Shown here: positions 32,892 to 40,058 of the stretch, in pieces
How the letters are laid out: each line of letters starts with the position of its first letter
Position numbering within the stretch: position 1 is the stretch's first letter
IMG/VR virus record: IMGVR_UViG_3300029926_000006
Location: 1 to 48,739 of that record
Source of the DNA: a virus
DNA: 48,739 bases
Strand: one strand, 5' to 3'
Position numbers and translations under genes: made by a program
Notes under the pieces: generated by a model
What the model was told of the DNA's origin: nothing
The model's input: only the letters and a program-made list of their open reading frames with translations
Databases searched by the model: none

Positions 32892-33105
32892 TGACTACTT
32901 TTGCTATCTGACTACCTTTACTGACTACCTAAAAACTCTAATGAAAACAATAGTATATATATACTTTTAATAAAGGTAGTCAGGTAGTCACTACTACTAA
33001 TACTTATACTTAACACTGTTATAAACGTTAATGTAAATTCTCAACGATTTACGTTTTCATCCTCTTACGGTATTAGTAGTCACAAACTACTGACTACCGA
33101 CTACC
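32892..33105. other. Candidate replication origin: GACTAC(C)-type iterons around an AT-rich core
   Basis: Eight copies of a GACTAC(C)-type element lie in this 366-base gene-free gap. Direct copies start at 32892, 32909 and 32922 (TGACTAC, TGACTACC, TGACTACC). Inverted copies GGTAGTCA are back to back at 32975-32982 and 32983-32990. GTAGTCA is at 33076, and direct copies are at 33091 and 33099. Between the first two groups is an AT-rich stretch with TAGTATATATATAC. Iterons, an AT-rich unwinding element and an adjacent primase-helicase gene are the usual parts of a replication origin. The repeat pattern is seen directly; the origin function is inferred. Confidence 0.65.
33030..33055. other. Second stem-loop in the origin region
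   Basis: AATGTAAAT pairs with ATTTACGTT (one G-T pair) around an 8-base loop (TCTCAACG). It lies between the inverted iterons at 32975-32990 and the cluster at 33076-33105. Confidence 0.5.
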
Positions 33106-33114
33106 TTTGATTTG

Positions 33115-33144
33115 TTGACACTGTCGGACACTGTCTGCTAGTAT
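33115..33144 (+). promoter_or_regulatory. Rightward promoter with full operator in its spacer
   Basis: TTGACA (33115-33120), an 18-base spacer made of CTGTCGGACACTGTC (33121-33135) plus TGC, then TAGTAT (33139-33144, 4 of 6). The operator fills the space between -35 and -10, the classic position for tight repression. The predicted start is near 33151, followed by the ribosome-binding site GGAG and ATG at 33188. Confidence 0.7.
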
Positions 33145-33187
33145 CTTGGATGGGGCAATGTTGCCCGGTGTAAATGGAGTTTGAAAC

Positions 33188-33322
33188 ATGAGTAAATTCG
33201 ACCATAAGAAAGTGCCTGAAGGAATGTTCTTTTGCCAAGGGTGTAGACAGCAACGACCTGTCGGTGATCGCACTGGTAAATACGGTAAGTCATGCAGCAA
33301 GTGCAACGGTGAATCATCATGA
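33188..33322 (+). CDS. Tiny zinc-finger protein, first gene of the rightward early operon
   Basis: 44 residues with two Cys pairs, CQGC (17-20) and CSKC (36-39), split by a basic linker with QQRPVGDRTGKYGKS: a classic single zinc-ribbon layout. GGAG lies 8 bases before the ATG, and the stop overlaps the next gene (ATGA). It lies immediately downstream of the operator-controlled promoter. Such mini zinc ribbons in phages often bind nucleic acid or host transcription proteins; the target here is unknown. Confidence 0.75.
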   Translation: MSKFDHKKVPEGMFFCQGCRQQRPVGDRTGKYGKSCSKCNGESS

Positions 33323-33537
33323 GATTATCCATCGGTTTAGCAGTGGTTTTTCTTACCGGGATGTTTTTCAGCATCATGGCGTGGTATTTGGATTTGCCCA
33401 CGGTTGGACTTAATGACCGGCACGAATGTCAATGGGTGGAAGAAGCACCTGCGTTTGAACGACGTGACTGCCCAAAGGAATTACCAGACAGCTATCATCC
33501 AGTGTATGTGCACTATGATGACAGCAAAGGGGAATAA
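33319..33537 (+). CDS. Small membrane-anchored protein
   Basis: 72 residues. An N-terminal signal-anchor helix (about 3-24, LSIGLAVVFLTGMFFSIMAWYL) is followed by an acidic, probably periplasmic domain with two Cys (HECQWVEE and RRDCPKEL) that could form a disulphide. The start is coupled by ATGA to the zinc-ribbon gene. An early membrane protein of this size may influence superinfection or host membrane state; no family recognised. Confidence 0.65.
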   Translation: MRLSIGLAVVFLTGMFFSIMAWYLDLPTVGLNDRHECQWVEEAPAFERRDCPKELPDSYHPVYVHYDDSKGE

Positions 33538-33539
33538 TC

Positions 33540-33671
33540 ATGCAAGACTTACTGCACGCTATCTTGGAAGAATTGAAGCGGAACAATGAATTATTACAGC
33601 AGATGCTTGAGCAGCGGGATAAGGACCTTGACCTAGCTGATGAGCTTGAACGGGAGTTGAAGCGTGATTGA
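33540..33671 (+). CDS. Tiny coiled-coil protein
   Basis: 43 residues, nearly all one heptad-patterned helix (LLHAILEELKRNNELLQQML and on), highly charged. The start follows the previous stop by two bases; the stop overlaps the next GTG start by 8 bases. It could be an oligomerisation or decoy peptide. Function unknown. Confidence 0.6.
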   Translation: MQDLLHAILEELKRNNELLQQMLEQRDKDLDLADELERELKRD

Positions 33672-33855
33672 CATTTTGTTGGAGATAGCGACTGAGCGTA
33701 AATATGCCAAGGCCAGTATGGTAGCGGCACCACGTTGTTCGTCTTATGACGATGAGTGTGTGGACGTTACATCACCATCAAAATGCTGGATTGGTGATAA
33801 CAAGACAGGACCGGCTGATGGCTACTGTCCATTGATGGGGCGAAGCAATGACTGA
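33664..33855 (+). CDS. Small Cys-containing protein with GTG start
   Basis: 63 residues. The GTG at 33664 has GGGAG seven bases before it and lies in an 8-base overlap (GTGATTGA) with the upstream stop. The C-terminal two thirds carries four Cys (about residues 25, 32, 41 and 54), which may bind zinc or form disulphides. Its stop overlaps the next start by 8 bases (ATGACTGA). No family recognised. Confidence 0.6.
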   Translation: MIDILLEIATERKYAKASMVAAPRCSSYDDECVDVTSPSKCWIGDNKTGPADGYCPLMGRSND

Positions 33856-34015
33856 ATCACCGTGTTGTGAGGCACCGTTTGTATCGTTCAGATCGTTGAA
33901 CATGAAGATGTGCGCTGACTGTTTACAAGAATTTCCATGGGACCTGAAGAAAGGTCAGAACCCATTGCTTACAGGCAGCAGAGATAATTCAAAATTTGGA
34001 GAACATAATGACTAG
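33848..34015 (+). CDS. Tiny protein with CC and CADC motifs
   Basis: 55 residues (start MTESPCCEAPFVSF, then MCADCLQEFPWDLKKGQ). Four Cys in two pairs suggest a small zinc site. Overlaps of 8 bases with both neighbours (ATGACTGA at its start, ATGACTAG at its end) support it as a coupled gene. No family recognised. Confidence 0.6.
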   Translation: MTESPCCEAPFVSFRSLNMKMCADCLQEFPWDLKKGQNPLLTGSRDNSKFGEHND

Positions 34016-34727
34016 ATGGACAATTAGTAATGGCGATAGACCAGTCAGTGACCACACGTTGATTAAAGTGGAATTTGATAATGGGACCTTCAAGACTGAC
34101 GAGTGCTACAAATTTGAGTGGCGTAAAATCATGCCGTCAGGTGGCAACATAGCGCGGTGGCAATTAGCTAAAGAGGAAGTCATTGACAGCGGCGTCCTAC
34201 ACACTGTTGGGATTGTTGGTAAGCATCAATGGAATAAGGCGAAAGGTGTACCACCTAACGCGCACCACCTGCGAGTTGATGTAGAGTTTGAAGATGGTCA
34301 CACCATAGAAAACACCCATATTTCAGATGTCAACTGGTACAAGGAAAGTTTGAACGCAGTGGTCAAGTGGCGATATTGTCAGACACCACCCAAGCACACT
34401 GTTGAGTTTGAAGAAGAAGCGGCTAGTGTGAGTGAAGATACATGGGAGTCCTTAATCGTGCCTATACTGACCCAAGTCGGTAAACAGGACCGTTACATGA
34501 TTGGTGATGATAAAGACAAGATTGATATGTGGGCTGAACAACATCCCCATGATATCTTCAGGAAAATCATGTTTGCCATGATTGACAAGTATGAGTGCAG
34601 GCTGGGTAGAAAGGATGACATAGTCAATGAGACTGCTAAAATGCTAGACTACATGAACCGCTGGCACAATTATGAATTGATATGGGCGAAAGAAGATGCT
34701 GAACAGCAGACAACGACGACGGCTTGA
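34008..34727 (+). CDS. Early-operon protein, function unknown
   Basis: 239 residues from the ATG at 34008 (GGAG upstream; 8-base overlap with the previous gene). The N-terminal half is beta-rich (HTLIKVEFDNGTF, LRVDVEFEDGHTI). The C-terminal part (about 165-225) is helical with KYECRLGRKDDIVNETAKMLDYMNRW, which loosely resembles the helical signature of DUF3310-type phage proteins; the match is weak. It ends with a Thr-rich tail. It lies just before the terminase genes. Confidence 0.7.
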   Translation: MTRWTISNGDRPVSDHTLIKVEFDNGTFKTDECYKFEWRKIMPSGGNIARWQLAKEEVIDSGVLHTVGIVGKHQWNKAKGVPPNAHHLRVDVEFEDGHTIENTHISDVNWYKESLNAVVKWRYCQTPPKHTVEFEEEAASVSEDTWESLIVPILTQVGKQDRYMIGDDKDKIDMWAEQHPHDIFRKIMFAMIDKYECRLGRKDDIVNETAKMLDYMNRWHNYELIWAKEDAEQQTTTTA

Positions 34728-34836
34728 AGCCGAGTTGCACAATGCCAACATTGAGGCTGACAAGAAGCAGCGTTCAAAGTGGGCCATACGTGCACTTCGT
34801 GAAGAGTTTAACAAAGGACGAGAAGGGACGATATGA
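34696..34836 (+). CDS. Tiny basic protein upstream of TerS
   Basis: 46 residues, strongly basic (MLNSRQRRRLEAELHNANIE and so on). It overlaps the end of the previous gene by 32 bases in another frame, and its stop overlaps the TerS start (ATGA). The ribosome-binding site is poor (GAAAGAAG). The exact junction with TerS favours it as a coupled gene, but it could be a chance frame. Confidence 0.45.
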   Translation: MLNSRQRRRLEAELHNANIEADKKQRSKWAIRALREEFNKGREGTI

Positions 34837-35279
34837 GTGACTTAGACTTCATGGGTACTGTTGATGAACTGCTATTGCCGATGGTGGGCAAGCAGGCCCC
34901 ATTTGTCGAAGAATATCTTATTGACTTCAACGGAACACGTGCTGCAATCGCCGCTGGATACAGTGAAAAGACTGCAACATCAATGGCTTCGGAGAACCTT
35001 AGAAAACCACACATCATTGCTGCGATAACGGCTAAGTTGGAAGAATCAGCCATACGCAATGAAGTAACGATTGACAGCTTGACGAAGGATTTGCGTAGTG
35101 CTGTGAGGATTGGGAAGCAGGAAGGTCAGGCGTCAGGCGTCACTGGTGCGGTGATGGCGATGGCTAAGATCCATGGTTTTGCCAACGACAAATCGACAAT
35201 CATCCATAAAGGCGATGTGAATCTGCACCACACAATAGAATTTGTGACGCCTAGTGGCCCACCTACAAATACCGAGTAA
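34833..35279 (+). CDS. Terminase small subunit (Terminase_2 type)
   Basis: 148 residues. The N-terminal helix-turn-helix segment KQAPFVEEYLIDFNGTRAAI, followed by AAGYSEKTATSMASENLRKP, is the Terminase_2 signature. A helical oligomerisation region follows (EVTIDSLTKDLRSAVRIGK). It recognises the packaging site and activates the large subunit. It directly precedes TerL and overlaps it by 26 bases. The GAAGGGACGAT upstream is an adequate ribosome-binding site. Confidence 0.92.
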   Translation: MSDLDFMGTVDELLLPMVGKQAPFVEEYLIDFNGTRAAIAAGYSEKTATSMASENLRKPHIIAAITAKLEESAIRNEVTIDSLTKDLRSAVRIGKQEGQASGVTGAVMAMAKIHGFANDKSTIIHKGDVNLHHTIEFVTPSGPPTNTE

Positions 35280-36582
35280 GCTGAAGCCCCTGTTCGCCGC
35301 CATACGCTACAAAATCATGTATGGGGGCCGAGGGGGTGGTAAGTCTCATTCAGTGGCCCAAGCACTGCTTATAACCGGCACAACCAAGCCAATGCGTATA
35401 CTTTGTGCACGTGAAGTTCAGAAGTCCATCAAGCAATCGGTCCACCAGCTACTATGTGATTACATCGTCAAGCTGGAACTGACCAACTTTTATGAAATCT
35501 TAGACAATGAAATACGTGGGGCCAACGGCACAACCTTCAACTTTGCTGGCCTTGCAGGTAGCACTGTAGACAGTATCAAGTCGTTTGAAGGTGCTGATGT
35601 CTGCTGGGTGGAAGAAGGTCAGACTGTCACCAAGCGAAGCTGGGACGTCCTGATACCCACCATTCGCGCACCGGGCAGTGAAATATGGGTGACGTTCAAT
35701 CCCCACACTGACCTTGATAACACTTACGTTCGCTTCGTGCTGCAACCACCACCAGACAGCGTGGTGATTAAGATCAACTACCCGGATAACCCATGGTTCA
35801 GTGCAGAGCTTGAAGCGGAACGGCTGCACTGTTTAGCGACAGATCCAGACAACTACGCTAATATTTGGGAAGGTGAATGTCTGAGTGCCAGCGAAATGCA
35901 ATTTATAACTACTGATTCAGTCCGTGAGTCCATGTCACGTCAAGCACGTTATCTTGGTGATGATCCACTGATTTGCGGTATCGACTTGGCCCGTGGTGGT
36001 AATGATGACTGCTTCATCACCTTCAGACGCGGTAAGGATGCACGCAGCGAGAAAATCTACAAGATACCCGGCAAGAAATCACGTGACTCAATGGTAGTCG
36101 TATCGTTGGTGACTAAAATATTGCAGGACCACCAGCCTGACCAAGTCAATGTAGATGAAGGAAGCATGGGTGGTCCTATCGTTGATAGATTGAACCAGCT
36201 TGGTTGGAACGTCATGGGTGTCAGCTTTGGCAGTCGAGCTACCGATGACAAGCATTACAGCAACAAGGTCGCTGAAATGTGGGATAGGATGCGCGTATGG
36301 ATTGTCAACGGTGGTGCATTGCCTAACAATCCACGCTTGCTGACAGAATTAACATGCCGTGAGTTCAGCCACGATAATAAAGACAGACTGGTACTTGAGA
36401 GCAAGAAAGCGATGAAGTCAGGTCCAGATCCTAAGCCATCACCTGATTGGGCTGACTCAATCTGTCTGACGTTTGCCATTGATGTAGCACCGATTGAGCG
36501 TAAGGACCGTGATGATATTCATGGTATGCGTTTGCGCAGCACGCATGACGTTGACCCACTGGACGCAATGACCTTCAATTAA
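35254..36582 (+). CDS. Terminase large subunit
   Basis: 442 residues. The ATPase domain has Walker A GGRGGGKS (24-31), Walker B DVCWVEEGQ, and the coupling motif VTFNPH. The C-terminal nuclease domain has CGIDLARGGND, then VNVDEGSMGG and DSICLTFAID, supplying the RNase H-like acids. The family is Terminase_3-like. The start is a GTG (35254) inside the end of TerS; LQIPSKLKPLFA next to it matches the usual TerL beginning. The stop lies within the operator site at 36580. Confidence 0.95.
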   Translation: MAHLQIPSKLKPLFAAIRYKIMYGGRGGGKSHSVAQALLITGTTKPMRILCAREVQKSIKQSVHQLLCDYIVKLELTNFYEILDNEIRGANGTTFNFAGLAGSTVDSIKSFEGADVCWVEEGQTVTKRSWDVLIPTIRAPGSEIWVTFNPHTDLDNTYVRFVLQPPPDSVVIKINYPDNPWFSAELEAERLHCLATDPDNYANIWEGECLSASEMQFITTDSVRESMSRQARYLGDDPLICGIDLARGGNDDCFITFRRGKDARSEKIYKIPGKKSRDSMVVVSLVTKILQDHQPDQVNVDEGSMGGPIVDRLNQLGWNVMGVSFGSRATDDKHYSNKVAEMWDRMRVWIVNGGALPNNPRLLTELTCREFSHDNKDRLVLESKKAMKSGPDPKPSPDWADSICLTFAIDVAPIERKDRDDIHGMRLRSTHDVDPLDAMTFN

Positions 36583-36604
36583 CGCTGTCCGACACTGTCC
36601 GACA
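36580..36604. promoter_or_regulatory. Double operator at the end of TerL
   Basis: TAACGCTGTCCGACACTGTCCGACA overlaps the TerL stop codon. It contains the exact element CTGTCCGACACTGTC (36585-36599) continued by CGACA, so it has one and a half units. It lies 24 bases upstream of the next -35 box. Confidence 0.75.
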
Positions 36605-36627
36605 AAATCCCCAATTAAAACAATAAG

Positions 36628-36656
36628 TTGGACAAGCCAAAACAATAAGTTATACT
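36628..36656 (+). promoter_or_regulatory. Promoter for the head and portal genes
   Basis: TTGGAC (3 of 6 to TTGACA), a 17-base spacer, then TATACT (5 of 6 to TATAAT). The predicted start is near 36663, just before AGGAG at 36671-36675 and the ATG at 36684. The short leader is consistent with a real promoter; the operator upstream suggests the same regulator acts here. Confidence 0.6.
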
Positions 36657-36683
36657 CCGTAAAACTATACAGGAGTGTGACCT

Positions 36684-36896
36684 ATGTGCGGCGGCGGACC
36701 TTCAACACCTAAACCACCAGCTATAGCACCCGTACTACCTGAAGCACCACAAGCGTCAGGTCGGGTTGAAGTAACCAAGAACAGTGATGATGACAGACGT
36801 CGTCGTTCTGGACATGCAGGCACCATCCTTACCGGGCCACGTGGTCTGACAAGTGACACCGGGGCTTCTCAATCTAAATCATTGTTGGGTGCATAG
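36684..36896 (+). CDS. Small virion-associated protein with TILTGPRG tail
   Basis: 70 residues: an N-terminal MCGGGPSTPKPPAIAP segment, a Pro-rich centre, basic DDDRRRRSG, then TILTGPRG and a KSLLGA end. Proteins with this 'CGGG...TILTG...LLG' pattern are common just before podovirus portal genes. They are intrinsically disordered and probably bind another head protein through the conserved tail. AGGAG is 8 bases before the ATG. Confidence 0.75.
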   Translation: MCGGGPSTPKPPAIAPVLPEAPQASGRVEVTKNSDDDRRRRSGHAGTILTGPRGLTSDTGASQSKSLLGA

Positions 36897-36898
36897 AC

Positions 36899-37429
36899 AT
36901 GGCTAGTGGCGTACCTGCTGGCGGCAGATTGGTCAGTTCAAATTATGGACAGCCGTTTGCTCACATGAGGCAACCAGCCGGTGATAAAGACTCCGACTTC
37001 AAGAAATTCAAGACACCGACATCCAACAACAGCGGCAAGACGTTCTGGCGTCGTAAAGGTCCGGGTGATGATGGTCATGATGACGTGTATCAATACAAGC
37101 GGTCCATCATTACCAGACCAGTGATGAGTAATAATCGTGGCCCGTTTGGAATGTTCCCACAGCAAGCAAGAGATACAGGACCGTTTAACACCGGCACTGG
37201 TCAACTGCTGTACTCACAAAGCATTAACTACAAAGAAGCAGGTCGTTTAGCCGGGTCCAGCAAGAACGGTGACAGGCAACCTGAAAAAGCCAAGCGTGCG
37301 AATGATCCACGGCTAGGCGGCAGCAGTACCAAACAGAACAAATCTAATCGTCGAAGCAGCACGATCTTAACGGGACCACGCGGCAAGCTAGGCGGGTCAA
37401 CTACCACTAAATCACTATTGGGTGCATAA
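36899..37429 (+). CDS. Disordered head-region protein sharing the TILTGPRG tail
   Basis: 176 residues, basic, rich in Gly, Ser, Lys and Arg with few long hydrophobic runs, so probably mostly disordered. It ends RRSSTILTGPRG..., then TTKSLLGA, the same end as the preceding 70-residue protein. Its stop lies 1 base before the portal start. It may be a linker or packaging accessory that docks to the same head protein as its neighbour. Confidence 0.7.
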   Translation: MASGVPAGGRLVSSNYGQPFAHMRQPAGDKDSDFKKFKTPTSNNSGKTFWRRKGPGDDGHDDVYQYKRSIITRPVMSNNRGPFGMFPQQARDTGPFNTGTGQLLYSQSINYKEAGRLAGSSKNGDRQPEKAKRANDPRLGGSSTKQNKSNRRSSTILTGPRGKLGGSTTTKSLLGA

Positions 37430-37430
37430 G

Positions 37431-39110
37431 ATGGCACGCGAAAAGAAGTCATACGACAAACGATTGGGAACCCTACGTGCAGAGCGTTCAGGGTTCATCG
37501 ACTATTGGCGTGAGTTATCTGATATTCACCTTGCCCACCGGGGACGTTTCTTAACGTCTGACCGCAACAAGGGCCATAAACGTAACACCAAACAATACAA
37601 CAACACTTCACGTCTAGCAGTCAGAACGATTGCGTCAGGCATGATGGCAGGTATCACATCACCAGCACGACCATGGTTCAGATTGCGGACCAGTGATCCA
37701 GTGCTCAATGAGAGTGGCGCGGTGAAGGAATGGTTGCACGATGTTGAAGGAATGATGCGTGAAGTATTCAACTCATCCAACCTATACAACTCATTGCACG
37801 TGACCTACGCTGAACTGGCTGTGTTTGGTACTGCCAGCATGGGTGTATTCAGTGACTATGAGAATGTGATTTGGTGCAAACCTTACACCGTGGGCAGCTA
37901 TTCGCTGGGCATGAACGGTAAGAATATTGTTGACACTCAATACCGGGAATATGAATTGACCGTGGCCCAAATGGTTGATGAGTTTGGCCTTGAGTATTGC
38001 AGCAACCAAGTCAAGAACCATTGGAAGAAAGGCAGCACTGAAACATGGATCAAAGTGGTCCACGTCATTGAACCTAATGATGACCGGGATGCACTGAATC
38101 CCATGGCAAAACATAAGCGGTATCGCAGCGTCTACTATGAAGCAGCGCATACCATTGAGGACCAACATCAATTCTTGCGTGAGTCAGGCTTTGATGAGTT
38201 CCCAATACTGACACCACGCTGGGATGTAACGGGTGAAGATATCTATGGCACTGACTGTCCGGGGATGGTCGCGCTGGGTGATACCAAGACCTTACAACTG
38301 CAAGAGCGTCGTAAGTACCAAGCGATAGATAAAGTGGTTAATCCACCTGTTCAAGCACCATCATCACTACGCAACAAGATATCAGGCGGTAACTTGGTAT
38401 CGGGTGAAATAGTGTTTGTGGATGACACGGCGAACGGTGGTGTTAAATCATTGTATGACTATCGACCAGACTTAGCTGCGATGCAGGCGTCTATCGACAT
38501 TAACGAAGAGAGGATCAAGCGTTCGTTCTATGAAGATTTGTTCTTGATGCTGTCAAACAGTGACCGTCGTCAAATCACCGCACGTGAGATATCAGAGCGT
38601 CATGAAGAGAAGCTATTGATGCTCGGTCCTGTATTGGAACGTCTGCACACTGAGCTACTAGATCCACTCATCGACAGAACATTTAACATCATGCAGCAAG
38701 CAGGAATACTGCCTGATCCACCTGAAGAATTGAAAGACAGTGTCATCAACGTCGAATATGTATCGGTACTGGCCCAAGCTCAAATGATGGTCGGCATTGG
38801 TGCCTTGGAACGTACTGCACAGTTTGCTGGCAGCTTGGTCGAAATTTGGCCTGAAGCACGTCATAAGTTTGATGCACTGCAAGCGATGGATGATTATTCA
38901 GAAGCCATGGGTGTCAGTCCTCACGTTGTCCGTAGTGATGATGAAGTGGCAGGCATTATGGATGCCGAGAAAGCAGCGGCCCAAGAACAGAAACAAGCAG
39001 AACAAGCAGCTATGGCAACTGACATGGCAGGCCAAGCCGCCAGCATGGATACCAGCGGTCAGAACGTATTGACTGATGTCATGCGTATGGCAGGGATACA
39101 ACCAGAATGA
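37431..39110 (+). CDS. Portal (head-to-tail connector) protein
   Basis: 559 residues from the ATG at 37431, preferred to a GTG three codons upstream. It has the podovirus portal pattern: RAERSGFIDYWRELSDIHLA, then NNTSRLAVRTIASGMMAG and TSPARPWFRL, FGTASMGVFSDYENV, WDVTGEDIYGTDCPG, DTKTLQLQERRKYQAIDKV and TAREISERHEEKLLMLGPVLERL, with an Ala/Gln-rich helical C-terminus. A dodecameric portal forms the DNA channel and binds terminase. The stop overlaps the next gene (ATGA). Confidence 0.95.
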   Translation: MAREKKSYDKRLGTLRAERSGFIDYWRELSDIHLAHRGRFLTSDRNKGHKRNTKQYNNTSRLAVRTIASGMMAGITSPARPWFRLRTSDPVLNESGAVKEWLHDVEGMMREVFNSSNLYNSLHVTYAELAVFGTASMGVFSDYENVIWCKPYTVGSYSLGMNGKNIVDTQYREYELTVAQMVDEFGLEYCSNQVKNHWKKGSTETWIKVVHVIEPNDDRDALNPMAKHKRYRSVYYEAAHTIEDQHQFLRESGFDEFPILTPRWDVTGEDIYGTDCPGMVALGDTKTLQLQERRKYQAIDKVVNPPVQAPSSLRNKISGGNLVSGEIVFVDDTANGGVKSLYDYRPDLAAMQASIDINEERIKRSFYEDLFLMLSNSDRRQITAREISERHEEKLLMLGPVLERLHTELLDPLIDRTFNIMQQAGILPDPPEELKDSVINVEYVSVLAQAQMMVGIGALERTAQFAGSLVEIWPEARHKFDALQAMDDYSEAMGVSPHVVRSDDEVAGIMDAEKAAAQEQKQAEQAAMATDMAGQAASMDTSGQNVLTDVMRMAGIQPE

Positions 39111-39394
39111 GTGCGACTAAACAACAAAAAGCAAGAATGAGAGAGTTGGACGACGTGAAGATAGTTATGTCAACGGAAAATGGCAGACGATTTCTTTGGC
39201 GTCACTTGGTGGAATCGGGCATCTATGTATGCAGCTACACACCGGGGCAGCAGAGCGACCACACTGCGTTCAGAGAAGGTCAGCGAAATTCAGGGTTAAG
39301 GTTAATGGAAGAACTGCAACAGGCTTCACCTGAGTTATTCCTAACAATGATGGAGGAGAACCGCAATGAAATTGTGGAACGAGTTACTAACTAG
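39107..39394 (+). CDS. Bbp19-like head protein
   Basis: 95 residues with DDVKIVMSTENGRRFLWRHLVESGIY, then SDHTAFREGQRNSGLRLM, the Bbp19-type pattern from Bordetella phage BPP-1, between portal and scaffold. It is coupled to the portal by ATGA. The C-terminal helix ends EENRNEIVERVTN. Its role in the head is not known. Confidence 0.85.
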   Translation: MSATKQQKARMRELDDVKIVMSTENGRRFLWRHLVESGIYVCSYTPGQQSDHTAFREGQRNSGLRLMEELQQASPELFLTMMEENRNEIVERVTN

Positions 39395-40037
39395 ATTACT
39401 GGACGAAGCAACTGACGGTGCCGATGGCGCGACTGATGGTGCTGCGTCTGAAACGAACACAGATGTAGATGACGCGGCGGCTGATTCTGCGGGAAGTGAG
39501 TCTGATACTGATGGTGATGCAGCTAATGCTGACCCGGATGATAAAGGCGATGCTGACGATGGTAGCGATACTGATGGTGCACCAGAAAACTATGCCGACT
39601 TTGAACTGATTGATGGTCAAGAAATGGACACTGCAATGCTTGAAGCGTTCAGTCCTGAATTTAAGAAATTAGGACTAACTCAAGAGCAAGCGCAAGGTCT
39701 AGTGACTATTCAGGCGGGGATGGTTCAGGCTGGTCAACAGGCACAAATTGATGCTTTTTCGCAGCAGAATGAGGAATGGGCTACAGCAGCCAAGACTGAC
39801 AAAGAGTACGGCGGGGACAAGTTTGATGAGTCCGTTAGCTTTGCTCAAAAAGCAGTTGAGACTTTTGGAACTCCTGAACTCAAAGAAGCATTGGATAGTA
39901 CCGGGTTGGGCAACCATCCTGAACTTATCCGTTTGATGAATCGCGTGGGTCGTGCGCTGGGTGAGGATGTGCCGGGAGGTGGCAGCAACCTTACTTCAGA
40001 GAAGGACCAAGCGAGTCTTATGTATCCAACTACTTAA
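39366..40037 (+). CDS. Scaffolding-type capsid assembly protein
   Basis: 223 residues. The start overlaps the Bbp19-like gene by 29 bases and has the near-perfect site GGAGGAG seven bases upstream. The N-terminal 75 residues are very acidic (ADGATDG, DGDAANADPDDKGDADDG). The rest is helical (LTQEQAQGLVTIQAGMVQAGQQ, WATAAKTDKEYGGDKFDESV, FGTPELKEALDS) and ends with a disordered stretch. This composition and position, directly before the major capsid gene, define a scaffolding protein. Confidence 0.88.
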   Translation: MKLWNELLTRLLDEATDGADGATDGAASETNTDVDDAAADSAGSESDTDGDAANADPDDKGDADDGSDTDGAPENYADFELIDGQEMDTAMLEAFSPEFKKLGLTQEQAQGLVTIQAGMVQAGQQAQIDAFSQQNEEWATAAKTDKEYGGDKFDESVSFAQKAVETFGTPELKEALDSTGLGNHPELIRLMNRVGRALGEDVPGGGSNLTSEKDQASLMYPTT

Positions 40038-40058
40038 CTAGAAAAAAGGGGCCTTATC

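Noticed and set aside
32892-33105. CRISPR-like array
   Set aside because: Units are 7-8 bases, in both orientations and unevenly spaced, with no repeat-spacer structure or cas genes.
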